DNA of 64,000 bases from Solwaraspora sp. WMMD406 (GCF_029626025.1 NZ_JARUBF010000001.1:2728001-2792000), one strand, 5' to 3'; counted from the first letter of the stretch, positions 36,074-45,642 are shown. Numbers and translations: made by a program. The notes: generated by a model from the letters alone, not told the origin.

Positions 36074-37072
36074 ATGGGTGGGCAACCGCACGTTTCGGTG
36101 ATCATCCCGAACTACAACTACGCGAGGACGTTGTCCGCGTGCATCGAGGCGGTGCAACGGCAGACCTATCCCGGGATCGAGATCATCGTCGCGGACGACT
36201 GCAGCACCGACGACTCGGTCGCCGTCGCCCGGAGCATGGGCGTGACGGTGCTGGAAAGTCCAGTCAACAGCGGAGTGTCCACCGCGCGCAATCTCGGTGC
36301 CGAGCATGCTCGTGGCGACATCCTGTTCTTCGTCGACTCCGACGTCGCGCTGGAACCCGACGCGGTCACGAGGGCGGTCGAGATCCTGCAGACCGAGGCC
36401 GGCCTCGGCGCGGTCTGCGGCATGTACCAGCCCGAACCCATGTTCCCCGACAGCCTGGTCAAGCGCTACCGGGCAATCCAGCAGTACGTCTGGTTCAACG
36501 AGATCGACGGCCCCATCCCGGGACTGCACTCCGCGCTGTTCGCGATCCGTACGGAGGTGTTCCGCGAGATTGGTCCGTTCAACACCCGGCTGCGGTGGAC
36601 CGAGGAACAGGATTACGGCTTCCGGCTCAACGCCCGATACATCGTCCGGGCGGCCGCGTCGATCCGGGGCCGGCACGACCACGACGGAACGCTCGGCGTC
36701 ATGATCACGAAAGTATTCCATCGCACCCGTCTCGGCGCGCCGAACTGGGTGCGGTTGAAGGCCCTGCCGGGTGGGGCCGGAACGAGTTACCGGGCCCTGG
36801 GCAGCGGATTCATTCTCGCCGCCGTGCTCGGCGTGGTATCGGCGGTCCTGCTTGGACCATGGGCCTTGTTGGCCGCCGCCGTCTGCCTCGGCATCGGTAT
36901 GGCACTCGACTGGCGGACTTACGCGTACGCGTACCGCCACCATGGCATCCTGTTCGGACTACAATTCACCGCGCTGCATCTCCTGGTGACGCTGACCTCC
37001 GCGGTCGCCGCCGGCATCGGGATCCTGCAGGGCCTGCTGTTCCCGGGCCGGATGCGGCGGCTCTACGTGTAG
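36074..37072 (+). CDS. Glycosyltransferase family 2, membrane-anchored
   Basis: A GT-A domain begins VSVIIPNYNYARTLSACIEA. It contains ADDCSTDD and the metal-binding motif FFVDSDVAL (DxD equivalent), plus the catalytic region RWTEEQDYGFRL. Two or three C-terminal hydrophobic segments follow. It closely resembles the reverse-strand GT2 gene at 40670 in layout and motifs, suggesting related roles. ATG at 36074 follows CGGAG; an in-frame ATG at 36050 is possible. Substrate unknown. Confidence 0.8.
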   Translation: MGGQPHVSVIIPNYNYARTLSACIEAVQRQTYPGIEIIVADDCSTDDSVAVARSMGVTVLESPVNSGVSTARNLGAEHARGDILFFVDSDVALEPDAVTRAVEILQTEAGLGAVCGMYQPEPMFPDSLVKRYRAIQQYVWFNEIDGPIPGLHSALFAIRTEVFREIGPFNTRLRWTEEQDYGFRLNARYIVRAAASIRGRHDHDGTLGVMITKVFHRTRLGAPNWVRLKALPGGAGTSYRALGSGFILAAVLGVVSAVLLGPWALLAAAVCLGIGMALDWRTYAYAYRHHGILFGLQFTALHLLVTLTSAVAAGIGILQGLLFPGRMRRLYV

Positions 37073-37178
37073 ACCCGCGTGCCCGGCCCCGTCCACCCGA
37101 TACGACGCGCCACGACGGTCGATCCGGCCCGCACGACCCCGGACATCGGCCGACGTCGCCCGAACCGGAAAGCTGAAG

Positions 37179-38117
37179 ATGACGACATCACAGAACGACA
37201 CAGACACCGCTTTCACCATCGACAGCACCGCCGCCGACGTGCTCGCCGACGTCGATCTGCACGGCAAGCTGGCCGTCGTCACCGGTGGGTACTCGGGCCT
37301 GGGTCTGGCGACGACCCGGGCGCTGGCCGGAGCGGGCGCGTCCGTTGTCGTCCCGGCCCGGCGTCCGTCCGTCGCACAGGACGCGCTCGCCGGTCTCGAC
37401 GGTGTCGAGGTCGGCGAGCTCGACCTTGGTGACCTTGACAGCGTGGGTACGTTCGCGGACCGGTTCCTGGCGTCGGGCCGCGCGATCGACATCATGATCA
37501 ACAACGCTGGCGTCATGGCCTGCCCGGAGACGCGGGTCGGACCGGGTTGGGAGGCGCAGTTCGCGACCAACCACCTGGGACACTACGCACTGGTCAACCA
37601 GCTCTGGCCGGCGATCGTCGCCGGCGGTGCCGCGCGGGTCGTCGCGGTGTCGTCGGGTGTCAGCCCGACGGGAGTCATCCGCTGGGAAGACGTGCACTTC
37701 GAGCAGGGCTACGACAAGTGGGCGGCGTACGCCCAGTCGAAGCTGGCCAACGCTCTGTTCGCGGCGCAACTCGACGCGCTGGGACGATCGGCCGGAGTAC
37801 GCGCGTTCTCGGTGCATCCCGGATACATCCTCACCCCGCTGCAGCGTCACCTCGCCAAGGCGGAGATGATCGCCGCCGGCTGGATCGACGAGGCGGGCAC
37901 GCCACTGCTCGCCGAGTTCCGGGCTCCCGAGCAAGGTGCCGCGACCCAGGTGTGGGCCGCGACCGCACCGCAGCTCACCGAGGTGGGCGGTGCCTATCTC
38001 ATGACCTGCGCCGTGGCCCGGCGCTTCGACACCACCGAGGACCTGGAGCAGGCGGCCCGGTTGTGGGCGTACTCTGCCGAACTGACCGGGGTCGACGCGT
38101 TCGCCGCGTCAGCGTAG
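37179..38117 (+). CDS. Short-chain dehydrogenase/reductase
   Basis: A 312-residue SDR. It has the cofactor motif TGGYSGLG (TGxxxGxG), the structural motif NNAGV, the catalytic Ser in VAVSSGVSP, and the Tyr/Lys in YAQSKLAN. It is close to the retinol-dehydrogenase/WWOX-like 'classical extended' bacterial group that includes many uncharacterised oxidoreductases. Its 3' end overlaps the convergent SARP gene by nine bases. Substrate unknown. Confidence 0.85.
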   Translation: MTTSQNDTDTAFTIDSTAADVLADVDLHGKLAVVTGGYSGLGLATTRALAGAGASVVVPARRPSVAQDALAGLDGVEVGELDLGDLDSVGTFADRFLASGRAIDIMINNAGVMACPETRVGPGWEAQFATNHLGHYALVNQLWPAIVAGGAARVVAVSSGVSPTGVIRWEDVHFEQGYDKWAAYAQSKLANALFAAQLDALGRSAGVRAFSVHPGYILTPLQRHLAKAEMIAAGWIDEAGTPLLAEFRAPEQGAATQVWAATAPQLTEVGGAYLMTCAVARRFDTTEDLEQAARLWAYSAELTGVDAFAASA

Positions 38118-39992
38118 GGCCTGACCGCGAGGCAGGGTGGTACGCCGGGAACGCCCGCCGCCGCGCACGATGACGTCCACTTGCGACGCGGCGTGGCGCT
38201 CTCGGGCGTACAACCGCAACAGCTCGCTCATGCGGTATGTACCCGGTGCCGAGGTTTCCAACAGCTGGGCGTCGACGAGCCGCTCCAGGGCGCGTTCGGC
38301 GTACACCTCGGACCGAGCCAGGAGACGGGCGGCGGTGTACCGGCTGAGCTCGGGTTCCCCGCAGGCCCCGAGCACCGTGAACGCCTCGGCGGCGGCCCGC
38401 GCCGTCGGGTCGTTGCTGTCGGACAATCGCTGGTACGAGCCGTCCATGCTGGCGCGTAGCCCGATGCCGTCGACTTCCAGGGTGTCCAGTCGCCGATGCT
38501 CGTCGGCCAGCCTGTCGCGCAGTTCGGCGAGTGGCCACCCGGGGCGGGCGACCAGCCGTGCCGCAGCGATGCGTAGAGCGAGTGGAAGGCATTCGCACCA
38601 TCTGGCGACGGCGGCAGCCGCCTCCGGTTCGGCGGCCACCCGGTCGGCGACGTCCAACTGTCCGAGGAGCGTGACCGCCTCGGCCACCGCCAACGGGCCG
38701 ACCGGCACCTGGCAGACGTCGCTCAAGCCGGCCAGCGGTTGCCGGCTCGTCACCAGCAGCCCGCAGCCGGTCCCGCTGGGCAGCAGTGGTCGTACCTGGC
38801 TCGCGTCAGCGGCGTTGTCGAGCACCAGCAGCATCCGTCGTCCCGCCATCAGGGACCGGAACAGCGCGGCGGCCTCATCGACCTGCATGGCGGCGGGCGG
38901 CATCTCGACGCCCAGCGTGCGCAGCAGACGAGCCAGCGCCTCCGTCGGACTCAGCGGCCGGCTCCCGACGCTGCAGCCGCGAAGTTCCAGATACATCTGC
39001 CCGTCGGGGTACCGGTCGGCCACCTGGTGGGCGGCGTGGATGGCCAGGGCGGACTTGCCGACACCAGCGGGGCCGTAGATGCCGGCAACCGGTGTCGATC
39101 CCGCCCGCGTGGACGGCAGCAACCCGTCGTGGATGCGGGCCAACTGGCTCGCCCGTCCGACGAAGCGCACGACATCGGTGGGGAGTTGTCGCGGTACGGC
39201 GGTGAACGGGCCGGCCGTGGTGACGATCCCGGGGGTGCAGGTGCCGTCGAGCTCGCCGCGCAGCACCGCCACATGCAGGTCGCGCAGCCTTGGACCGGGC
39301 TCGATGCCAAGCTGTTCGGAGATCTGGGTACGCACCACGGCGTAGCACTGCAGGGCCTCCGACATCCGCCCCAGCGCGCACAGTGCCCGCATCTGCAGCG
39401 CGACCAGCGGTTCGGCCAGTGGGTTCGACGCGATGATCGGTGCCAGTCGGCCCGCCACGGTCTCGGCGTTTCCCAGTCGCAGTTCCTCGTCGGCCCACGC
39501 GGTCGCCACGCTGACCAGCTGCGATTCCGCGCTCCGTCGGACCTTGACCGCCCAGTATCCGGCCAGGTTGGACAGCGGCTGGCCGCGCCAGAGATCCATC
39601 GCCTCGCGTAGCGCGACGATGCGTCGGTCTCCATGGGAGGCGGTCGCGGATCGGGTCGCCTCCGCGAGCAGGCCGACCCGGTGCAGATCCACCTGCTGGC
39701 GGTCGATGTCGAGCACGTAGCCATCCGCGTGCCGGTTCAGCTGTACGGGTGTGGTGTCGCCGTCGGCGGTGGCGAGGAACCGCCTGAGTCGGGCGACATG
39801 CGCGTACAGGGCGCTCCGTGGCGCTTCCGGCGCTTGCGAGCCCCAGACTCGCTCGGTGAGGGCATCTATCGAGACCGGGTTGCCGGCGTCGACCGCCAGG
39901 GCTGCCAGGACCGCGCGGCGTTGCAACGGTCCGACATCGAGCGAACGGCCAGCTTTTTCCACGTCCACCGGACCAAGGAGTCGAACTCTCAT
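38109..39992 (-). CDS. AfsR/SARP-family regulator with NB-ARC ATPase domain
   Basis: A 627-residue protein. An OmpR-type winged helix (residues 1-95: MRVRLLGPVDVEKAGRSLDV, then RRAVLAALAVDAG) is followed by the BTAD helical domain (about 100-245, ending LGIEPGPRLRDLHVAVLRGE). An NB-ARC domain follows with P-loop GPAGVGKSA and Walker B MLLVLDNAAD. There is no TPR region after the ATPase, so it is shorter than classical AfsR. SARPs bind direct repeats and activate secondary-metabolite operons. A perfect CebR-type operator lies 39 bases upstream, suggesting sugar-responsive repression. Its target is not evident. Confidence 0.88.
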   Translation of the reverse strand: MRVRLLGPVDVEKAGRSLDVGPLQRRAVLAALAVDAGNPVSIDALTERVWGSQAPEAPRSALYAHVARLRRFLATADGDTTPVQLNRHADGYVLDIDRQQVDLHRVGLLAEATRSATASHGDRRIVALREAMDLWRGQPLSNLAGYWAVKVRRSAESQLVSVATAWADEELRLGNAETVAGRLAPIIASNPLAEPLVALQMRALCALGRMSEALQCYAVVRTQISEQLGIEPGPRLRDLHVAVLRGELDGTCTPGIVTTAGPFTAVPRQLPTDVVRFVGRASQLARIHDGLLPSTRAGSTPVAGIYGPAGVGKSALAIHAAHQVADRYPDGQMYLELRGCSVGSRPLSPTEALARLLRTLGVEMPPAAMQVDEAAALFRSLMAGRRMLLVLDNAADASQVRPLLPSGTGCGLLVTSRQPLAGLSDVCQVPVGPLAVAEAVTLLGQLDVADRVAAEPEAAAAVARWCECLPLALRIAAARLVARPGWPLAELRDRLADEHRRLDTLEVDGIGLRASMDGSYQRLSDSNDPTARAAAEAFTVLGACGEPELSRYTAARLLARSEVYAERALERLVDAQLLETSAPGTYRMSELLRLYARERHAASQVDVIVRGGGRSRRTTLPRGQALR

Positions 39993-40669
39993 GCCTTTTG
40001 CCCCCGCATGTTCGTTCTCTACCGATCAGGGTGGGAGCGCTCCCACTCCGAGTTCGGAATGATCTGTCATAGGAATTGGATGGAAGGTCTGTCGCGCCGT
40101 TGATGCTAGCGCTTGGGTGCCAGCGTGGACGCACGGGCACGGCACACGGTGGAGGGTGCTTGGCCGGATGCTGCAGCTTGTTGTCCGGTATGGATATGGT
40201 AAGCCGGTACGGCTTTGGCGGTTTTGAGATCCTCGATACACTTGAATCTCCTTTGGAGTGCCGTGTCCGTGCGTGCGGACAGTGCTGCTAAGTTCGGTGG
40301 AGAGTCGGTCGGGCAGCGCGGAAAGGCCCGGTGCTACTAGGCGGTAATGGGTAAGAAGGCCTGCTCGGGAACTTGTCGCGGATATTCGGCGGGCGAGCAA
40401 GCAGGTGGCTGTCGGCACTCTGGTGCAGCCTCGGCCGGCCGCGCTTACTCCGGCAAGGCGGTGCTCGCGCGGGTCGGATCGCTTCGCGGGGCGCCGGGAT
40501 TGCCGGGATCGCTCCGATCCTGGATCGTCGACGCCAGAGGGGCCTATCTTGGGCGATATGAAACTTGATGCGACCCGGGCGTAGAAGTAACCGGCCTGCT
40601 GTTTGTCCGACTTGTGGACTATAGCGGGGCAATCGCGGCTAAAGATCCCCCGCGCCGTGTCGGACGCCG
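39993..40669. other. Long intergenic region upstream of the SARP gene
   Basis: 677 bases between the SARP start and the stop of the reverse-strand GT2 gene. Short open frames exist on both strands but none has convincing codon bias or a ribosome-binding site. The clear element is the 16-bp palindrome at 40031-40046. The rest presumably holds the SARP promoter; part is less GC-rich than its surroundings. Confidence 0.5.
40031..40046. promoter_or_regulatory. CebR/LacI-type operator
   Basis: GTGGGAGCGCTCCCAC is a perfect palindrome whose inner 14 bases, TGGGAGCGCTCCCA, are identical to the known CebR (cello-oligosaccharide repressor) box of Streptomyces. It lies 39 bases upstream of the SARP ATG, a position suited to repression. 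Confidence 0.75.
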
Positions 40670-41788
40670 TCAATCGGCTTGGACGTCGACCTGGCCGGCC
40701 TGGCCGGCACCGTGCGTGGCGGACACCTGCGGCACGTGGGCCGTACCGGGATGTTGGCGGTGCGGATCCGATCCCGGCTCGTCGGTCTGGTAGCGCCGGC
40801 GGAATCGTGGATCCACGAGGTAGCGCAGCGCGCCGGTCGCGCCACCTGCACCGACCGCCAGGCCGTAGGCGTAATTGAGCAGCACGGTCGTCAGTACCAC
40901 GCGCCACCCCGCGTTGCGTCGCACGAAGCCCAGCATCGGCAGGTTCGCGTAGACGAACCAGAGTGCGAAGACAGCCGGAACGGCAATGAGATAGGGCGAC
41001 AGCAGAGGTAGCGGAGCGGTCACCGCAGACAGGAACACTGCGGCGATCTCCGGCGGCCGGTGGAGCGCCTCCCGCTCCGGCTTCAGATCGCGCTGCTTGA
41101 GGATCAACGGCATCAGCGACACCGCCCGACCGAATCTCTTGTGCAGCACCGACCACATATTGTCGTCGTCGTCGTGATATCCGACCACGTCGAGCGCGCG
41201 AGTCACCGGAAAGTGTGCGGCGATGCGCAAGCCGAACTCGTGGTCCTCGTTCGTCCACTGCCCGAAGAGTCGCTCGTCGAACATGCCGATCTCGTCGACG
41301 ACCCTTCGGCGAACCGCGCCGACGGCGAAGTGTCCAGTGAACACCGGACTCGGTTGGATCTGCCGATAGTGGCCGTAGAGGACTTGGACCCGCTCCACGA
41401 TACCGTCGTCGACTAGAGGTCGGTCGCCGTAGACGCCCCACGCCGCGCCGAGTGCCGGATCGGCATCGAGAATGTGGACGGCGTTTTCGACGGCATCCGG
41501 TGCCAGCGCGACATCGGAGTCGAGAAAGAACAGGATTTCGCCATGACTAGCGCTGATTCCGCGATTTCTGGCGATGCCCGCGCCGACATTTTGGGACAGC
41601 GGGACCAGCGTGCAGTCGTACCGCTCGACGATCGTCGTCGTCTGGTCGTTGCTCGCGTCGTCGACGACGATAAGTTCGATGGCAGAATAGCTCTGTGCCA
41701 GCACCGATTCGATACACAGTGCAATGGTCTTCGTGCTGTTGTGGCAGGGCACGATCACGGACACGAGTGGCGATCCCGCTTCGGACAT
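40670..41788 (-). CDS. Glycosyltransferase family 2, membrane-anchored
   Basis: About 372 residues. The GT-A domain starts VSVIVPCHNSTKTIALCIES and contains VVDDASND and the DxD-type FFLDSDVAL. QWTNEDHEFGLRI is at the acceptor site. Hydrophobic segments lie around residues 255-345. The ATG at 41788 begins just before the GT domain; upstream in-frame sequence is only the translated minisatellite (Thr-Asp-Thr-Arg-Pro repeats) and is not credible protein. Motif layout is very similar to the forward GT2 gene at 36074. Confidence 0.8.
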   Translation of the reverse strand: MSEAGSPLVSVIVPCHNSTKTIALCIESVLAQSYSAIELIVVDDASNDQTTTIVERYDCTLVPLSQNVGAGIARNRGISASHGEILFFLDSDVALAPDAVENAVHILDADPALGAAWGVYGDRPLVDDGIVERVQVLYGHYRQIQPSPVFTGHFAVGAVRRRVVDEIGMFDERLFGQWTNEDHEFGLRIAAHFPVTRALDVVGYHDDDDNMWSVLHKRFGRAVSLMPLILKQRDLKPEREALHRPPEIAAVFLSAVTAPLPLLSPYLIAVPAVFALWFVYANLPMLGFVRRNAGWRVVLTTVLLNYAYGLAVGAGGATGALRYLVDPRFRRRYQTDEPGSDPHRQHPGTAHVPQVSATHGAGQAGQVDVQAD

Positions 41789-41850
41789 TGATACTCCATG
41801 ATCTGGTAATGCGAGGTGTGATGTCTGTCGGTCCACCGGCGCGCGGGTCG

Positions 41851-41925
41851 GCCGGGTGTCGGTTGGCCGGGTGTCGGTTGGCCGGGTGTCGGTTGGCCGG
41901 GTGTCGGTTGGCCGGGTGTCGGTCG
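41851..41925. repeat. 15-bp minisatellite x5
   Basis: Five copies of GCCGGGTGTCGGTTG (the last ends GGTCG) lie between two reverse-strand genes, right after the stop of the EEP-family gene and upstream of the GT2 gene. In reverse-strand RNA it would sit in the 5' leader of the GT2 message if the genes are cotranscribed. Confidence 0.95.
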
Positions 41926-41927
41926 GC

Positions 41928-43118
41928 TCAGCGCGCCGAGAGCACGACCCGCTGGACCTTGTGGTCGGAGAGTCCTCCCGCATCCCGCAGTTCGTATCGA
42001 GACACCCTGACGTCCGCTGTCGTGAACAGCCAGTCGAGCCGCCATGCCGGACGTGCGATCGGCCAGGTCGCCGGGTAGATCTCCGGCAGAGCGCGTGTCT
42101 GGTCGACCAGCCGGTCGGGGATCATCCGGAAGATGCCCATCGCGGGTGAGGTGTTCAGGTCGCCGGCCAGGACGATGAGATTCTCGTTCTGCGCCACGTC
42201 TGCCGCGATCGCCTCGTAGCTCGCCTTGCGAATCTCGAAATTGAAGCGGTCGATCTCGAACATGCTGCGGTCCGGGTCGTTGCGCAACCTGAAGATGCGT
42301 TGCGGCGGCTGATAGATGTGGGAGTTGTAGAACGAAACGACTTCGTCGTTCACCGTGATGTCGGTCCGTAGCGTCTGTGACTGGTAGAACAGCGGGCGGT
42401 CGCGTAGCCCTGGCGGCACGTCCTTCAGATCCTCCGGCAGCCAGGGCGTCGAGTCGAGCCAGTGGTGTCCCACGACCGGTAGCCGGGAGAGGGTGATGTT
42501 ACGCCCGGCGATCACGATCTCGTACTCGGGAAAGGTCTCGCGCAACCGCGCCTCGTGATCGATGGCCAAGGCCTGCGCGAAGGTGTCCGCCAGCGTCACG
42601 TCCACATGCGCGTATTCCTGCAGCATGTACACGTCGGCATCCTGCCGGCGCAGGAACTCGTAGAGGTCGGCGGTGCTGCGGGGCTCGCCACCGGCGAGGT
42701 CCTGATCCCAGTACTCGGTGTTCCAGGTAACCATCGTGACGGCGTCGGCAGGTGCCGGCGGCGGCGTGTACCAGACGGTAGCCACGTTGATACCGCTGGA
42801 TCCCGCGCCCAGCAGGAGCGCGATCAGCGGCACCGGGGCGAGCCGCCGGCGCATCGACCGAGTCAGCAGCGCGGCCACCAGCAACACCGACGGCACCACC
42901 GCGAACATGATCGGTGGCAGTAGATCGAACGGGCCCCACCAGTACACTCGGCCGCTCAGGATCAGGTGTAGCACCACGAAGATCAGCCACGCCGTGCAGA
43001 CCGACACCGACAGGCCCACGAGCCAGCGTCGCCACCACCGGGGTCTGGGCGTCGGCGTCGAGGTGCTCGGCGGTTCCGGCTCGGCCACGACCGACTGGAC
43101 GTCTGTGGTTTCCCCCAC
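41928..43118 (-). CDS. Membrane-anchored endonuclease/exonuclease/phosphatase-family protein
   Basis: About 396 residues: a polar N-terminus, three transmembrane helices (about residues 30-115), then an EEP domain facing outside. EEP motifs in order are MVTWNTEYW, YMLQEYAH, FYNSHIYQP, VLAGDLNTSP and a closing GLSDHKVQRVVL with the catalytic Asp-His. The family includes nucleases, sphingomyelinases and lipid phosphatases; a phosphodiesterase acting on lipid or polyprenyl phosphates would suit the setting, but this is inference. GTG at 43118 is chosen since the upstream frame lacks protein-like composition. Confidence 0.78.
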   Translation of the reverse strand: MGETTDVQSVVAEPEPPSTSTPTPRPRWWRRWLVGLSVSVCTAWLIFVVLHLILSGRVYWWGPFDLLPPIMFAVVPSVLLVAALLTRSMRRRLAPVPLIALLLGAGSSGINVATVWYTPPPAPADAVTMVTWNTEYWDQDLAGGEPRSTADLYEFLRRQDADVYMLQEYAHVDVTLADTFAQALAIDHEARLRETFPEYEIVIAGRNITLSRLPVVGHHWLDSTPWLPEDLKDVPPGLRDRPLFYQSQTLRTDITVNDEVVSFYNSHIYQPPQRIFRLRNDPDRSMFEIDRFNFEIRKASYEAIAADVAQNENLIVLAGDLNTSPAMGIFRMIPDRLVDQTRALPEIYPATWPIARPAWRLDWLFTTADVRVSRYELRDAGGLSDHKVQRVVLSAR

Positions 43119-43585
43119 GACCGCACACCTCGTTTCCGTGTCGTGTCGGCGGCTGGTGACACGTGACGAGTTGGAAGTGTCCCAGCGCGGTCTTGTTCGA
43201 TTCTTGGCGCGATCACCAAGAGGCGGGCAATCGTCAGTGGGTAAGGTCCGATGTGTCGAGTGCCGGATCGATCGTGGGGGAGGCATTCGATGCGACGTGT
43301 CCTTTAAAGACGTATCGGATGATGTGTTCATTGGACGGGAACTCGTGGCCGAAGACAACGGCGGGATCCGTTGGCGACAGGTCGATGCTCGTCGAGTGCC
43401 GGTCCGGCCGGCAGCGGCCACCGGGCCGGGCGAACCATCCGGCGGTCGCCGGATGGTGGCCCGCGTAGTGCCCCACGGTCGATCGGCCAGCGAAGAGCCC
43501 CACGGTCATCGACGTGCACCGGACCCGGCGGAGCCGGCGGCCGTACCACCTTGGACCGTCGATTGATTTGCGGAGTGGAGGGAAC
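43119..43585. other. Divergent intergenic region
   Basis: 467 bases between the EEP-family gene and the epimerase gene, which point away from each other. No supported coding frame, repeat or RNA was found. It must hold promoters for both directions; GGAGGG at about 43577-43582 is the epimerase ribosome-binding site. Confidence 0.45.
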
Positions 43586-44617
43586 GTGCGCATCGTCGTC
43601 ACCGGGGCAGCCGGGATGCTCGGCACCGCCTTGCTGGCACGACCATGGCCAGGCGTGACATGGGCCGGCGTCGACATCCGGCCACCCGCCCCCACGGTCA
43701 GCGACCGGGCCGAGTTCGTCGACGCCGACGTCCGCGACACCTCTGCGATGATCGCAGCGTTCCAGGACGCCGACGTGGTCATCCACTCGGCCGCCGCGCT
43801 ACCCAGCCACCGGCCGGCGCAGATCCGATCGGTCGACGTCGATGGGACGGCGTCGGTCGTCGCGGCCGCCCGGCGGGCCGGCGTCGGCCGGCTGGTGCAC
43901 ATCTCATCCACTGCGGTGTACGGGCTTCCGCGCCGGTGTCCCACTCCGGAGGACTATCCACGCGAACCGGTGGACGCCTACTCGGCGGCGAAACTCGCCG
44001 CCGAGTCCATCGTCCTGCGCAGCCGCGAGCAGGGTCAGTGCGCGCCGATACTGCGACCCAAGACCTTTCTCGGCCGCGAGCGTCTCGGTCTGTTCGCCAT
44101 GCTGTTCGAATGGGCCGACGAGGGCCGGCACTTTCCACTGCTCGGCGGCGGACACGTCGCCACTCAGATGCTCGACGTCGATGATCTGTGCGACGCGATC
44201 CAGCAGACATGTGAGCGTCGGGACGACGTCGTGAACGACACCTTCAACATCGGTGCGCGGGAGTTCGGCACGCTGCATGACGACTTCCAGGCCGTACTCG
44301 ATGCCGCCGGGCACGGCAAACGGGTGGTCACGGTGCCGATGGCGCCAGCCGTGGCCACTCTCCGCGCGCTCGCCGCGCTCCGACTGTCTCCGGTCTACTC
44401 CCGACTGGTACACAAGCTGACCAGCGATTCGTACGTCTCGGTCGACAAGGCCGTCGACCAGCTGGGATTCGATCCTCGATACAGCAACAAGCAAGCCCTG
44501 CTGAAGACGTACGACTGGTGGCGCGACAACGCCAGAACGGTGCGCCGCCGCACCGGCCGCACACACCGCGACCCGTGGCGGCAAGGCGTTCTCGCACTAG
44601 CGAAGGCGCTGTTCTGA
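43586..44617 (+). CDS. NAD-dependent epimerase/dehydratase (nucleotide-sugar type)
   Basis: A 343-residue extended SDR. The N-terminal cofactor motif is VTGAAGMLG (GxxGxxG), the catalytic Ser/Thr is in ISSTAVYG, and YSAAK is the Tyr-x3-Lys pair. C-terminal FNIGAREFG fits the nucleotide-sugar epimerase family. GTG at 43586 follows a clear GGAGGG; longer in-frame starts lack a site. It begins a forward operon with the UbiA-like and GT4 genes and probably supplies a modified sugar nucleotide or polyprenyl-linked sugar for them. Confidence 0.82.
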   Translation: MRIVVTGAAGMLGTALLARPWPGVTWAGVDIRPPAPTVSDRAEFVDADVRDTSAMIAAFQDADVVIHSAAALPSHRPAQIRSVDVDGTASVVAAARRAGVGRLVHISSTAVYGLPRRCPTPEDYPREPVDAYSAAKLAAESIVLRSREQGQCAPILRPKTFLGRERLGLFAMLFEWADEGRHFPLLGGGHVATQMLDVDDLCDAIQQTCERRDDVVNDTFNIGAREFGTLHDDFQAVLDAAGHGKRVVTVPMAPAVATLRALAALRLSPVYSRLVHKLTSDSYVSVDKAVDQLGFDPRYSNKQALLKTYDWWRDNARTVRRRTGRTHRDPWRQGVLALAKALF

Positions 44618-44646
44618 TCGCCCGGTGCCGTTAGGAGAAGGCTCCC

Positions 44647-45642
44647 ATGGACCACGTCTTGGACAGACAGGCCGACGTCATCCACACAGCTCCGGACGGC
44701 GTCGCCGTCGAGGCCCCGACCACGGCTCGCGCCATCGGGCGGCCCGCCAGACCGTTCGCCCAGATCGGCGCTTACCTGGCACTGCTGCGACCGCGGCATT
44801 GGATCAAGGGGATCGCGGTGCTGGTCGCGCCGTTGATCATCGCACCGGTGGCATCGCTGTCACACGTCGTCACCATCGGTCTGACGCTGCTGAGCTTCCT
44901 CCTGGCGTCCTCGACGGTGTACGTGTTCAACGATCTCCGTGACCGGGAGTCCGACCGGCTGCATCCGGTCAAACGGCTTCGCGCGCTGGCCAGCGGCCGG
45001 GTCACCGTGCCCGGCGTGGTCACCCTGCTGATCATCCTGCTGGTCGTCACGCTCGGGCTGCTCGTGGTGGTCCCGCCGCTGGTGGCGGCGATCATCGCCG
45101 GCTATCTGGTGATGAACCTCTGGTACAGCATGGCGCTCAAGCATCAGCCGCTCGTCGACGTGTCCGTCGTCGCCAGCGGCTTCGTGCTCCGGGTGTTGGC
45201 CGGAACGATCGCCGCCGGTCTCGACGTGCAGCCGATTCTGTTGATCTGCGTCTACTGCGCGTGTGTGGCGCTGTCGCTCGGCAAGCGCCGGCACGAGCTC
45301 GCCGGTCTGCCGTCCGAGGGCGAGACGGGTGCCCGCCACCGGCCCGTGCTGTCGTCGTACTCCGTACCGTTTCTCGACCTCGTCGTGGCCGTGAGCCTGG
45401 TCGCCGCGCTGGCCTGCTACGTCGTGTCGATGTTGCAGCTGACGTACCCGTTCGGGGCCGTCGCCGCCGTGCTGACGTTTCCGTTCGCCGCCTTCATGGT
45501 CTACCGCTACCTGCAGATGCTCATGGTCGAGCGGTCCGGCGGCGACCCGGTCGAGGATCTGGTTCGCGACCGCGCGACGCGGGTCAATTTCGCACTGTGG
45601 GCGGCGATCCTGTTGCCGATCCTGATCGCCGACTCGTGGTAG
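44647..45642 (+). CDS. UbiA-family prenyltransferase, decaprenyl-phosphate phosphoribosyltransferase-like
   Basis: A 331-residue protein with eight to nine transmembrane helices. The Asp-rich motif NDLRDRESDRLHPVKR (about residues 97-112) and ALLRPRHWIKG near the N-terminus match the DPPR-synthase branch of UbiA (Rv3806c type). The second motif KRRHELAGL is also as in that branch. DPPR synthase joins phosphoribose to polyprenyl phosphate, the first step to decaprenyl-phospho-arabinose. A strong TAGGAGAAGG site precedes the ATG. It suggests that arabinose or ribose enters a cell-envelope glycan made by this region. Confidence 0.82.
   Translation: MDHVLDRQADVIHTAPDGVAVEAPTTARAIGRPARPFAQIGAYLALLRPRHWIKGIAVLVAPLIIAPVASLSHVVTIGLTLLSFLLASSTVYVFNDLRDRESDRLHPVKRLRALASGRVTVPGVVTLLIILLVVTLGLLVVVPPLVAAIIAGYLVMNLWYSMALKHQPLVDVSVVASGFVLRVLAGTIAAGLDVQPILLICVYCACVALSLGKRRHELAGLPSEGETGARHRPVLSSYSVPFLDLVVAVSLVAALACYVVSMLQLTYPFGAVAAVLTFPFAAFMVYRYLQMLMVERSGGDPVEDLVRDRATRVNFALWAAILLPILIADSW

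Noticed and set aside
40347-40568. Small forward frame in the region upstream of the SARP gene
   Set aside because: No ribosome-binding site, poor codon bias and no recognisable protein features.
41851-41983. N-terminal extension of the reverse GT2 gene through the minisatellite
   Set aside because: It would give a Thr-Asp-Thr-Arg-Pro repeat before the GT domain; the ATG at 41788 lies right before VSVIVPCHN and is sufficient.
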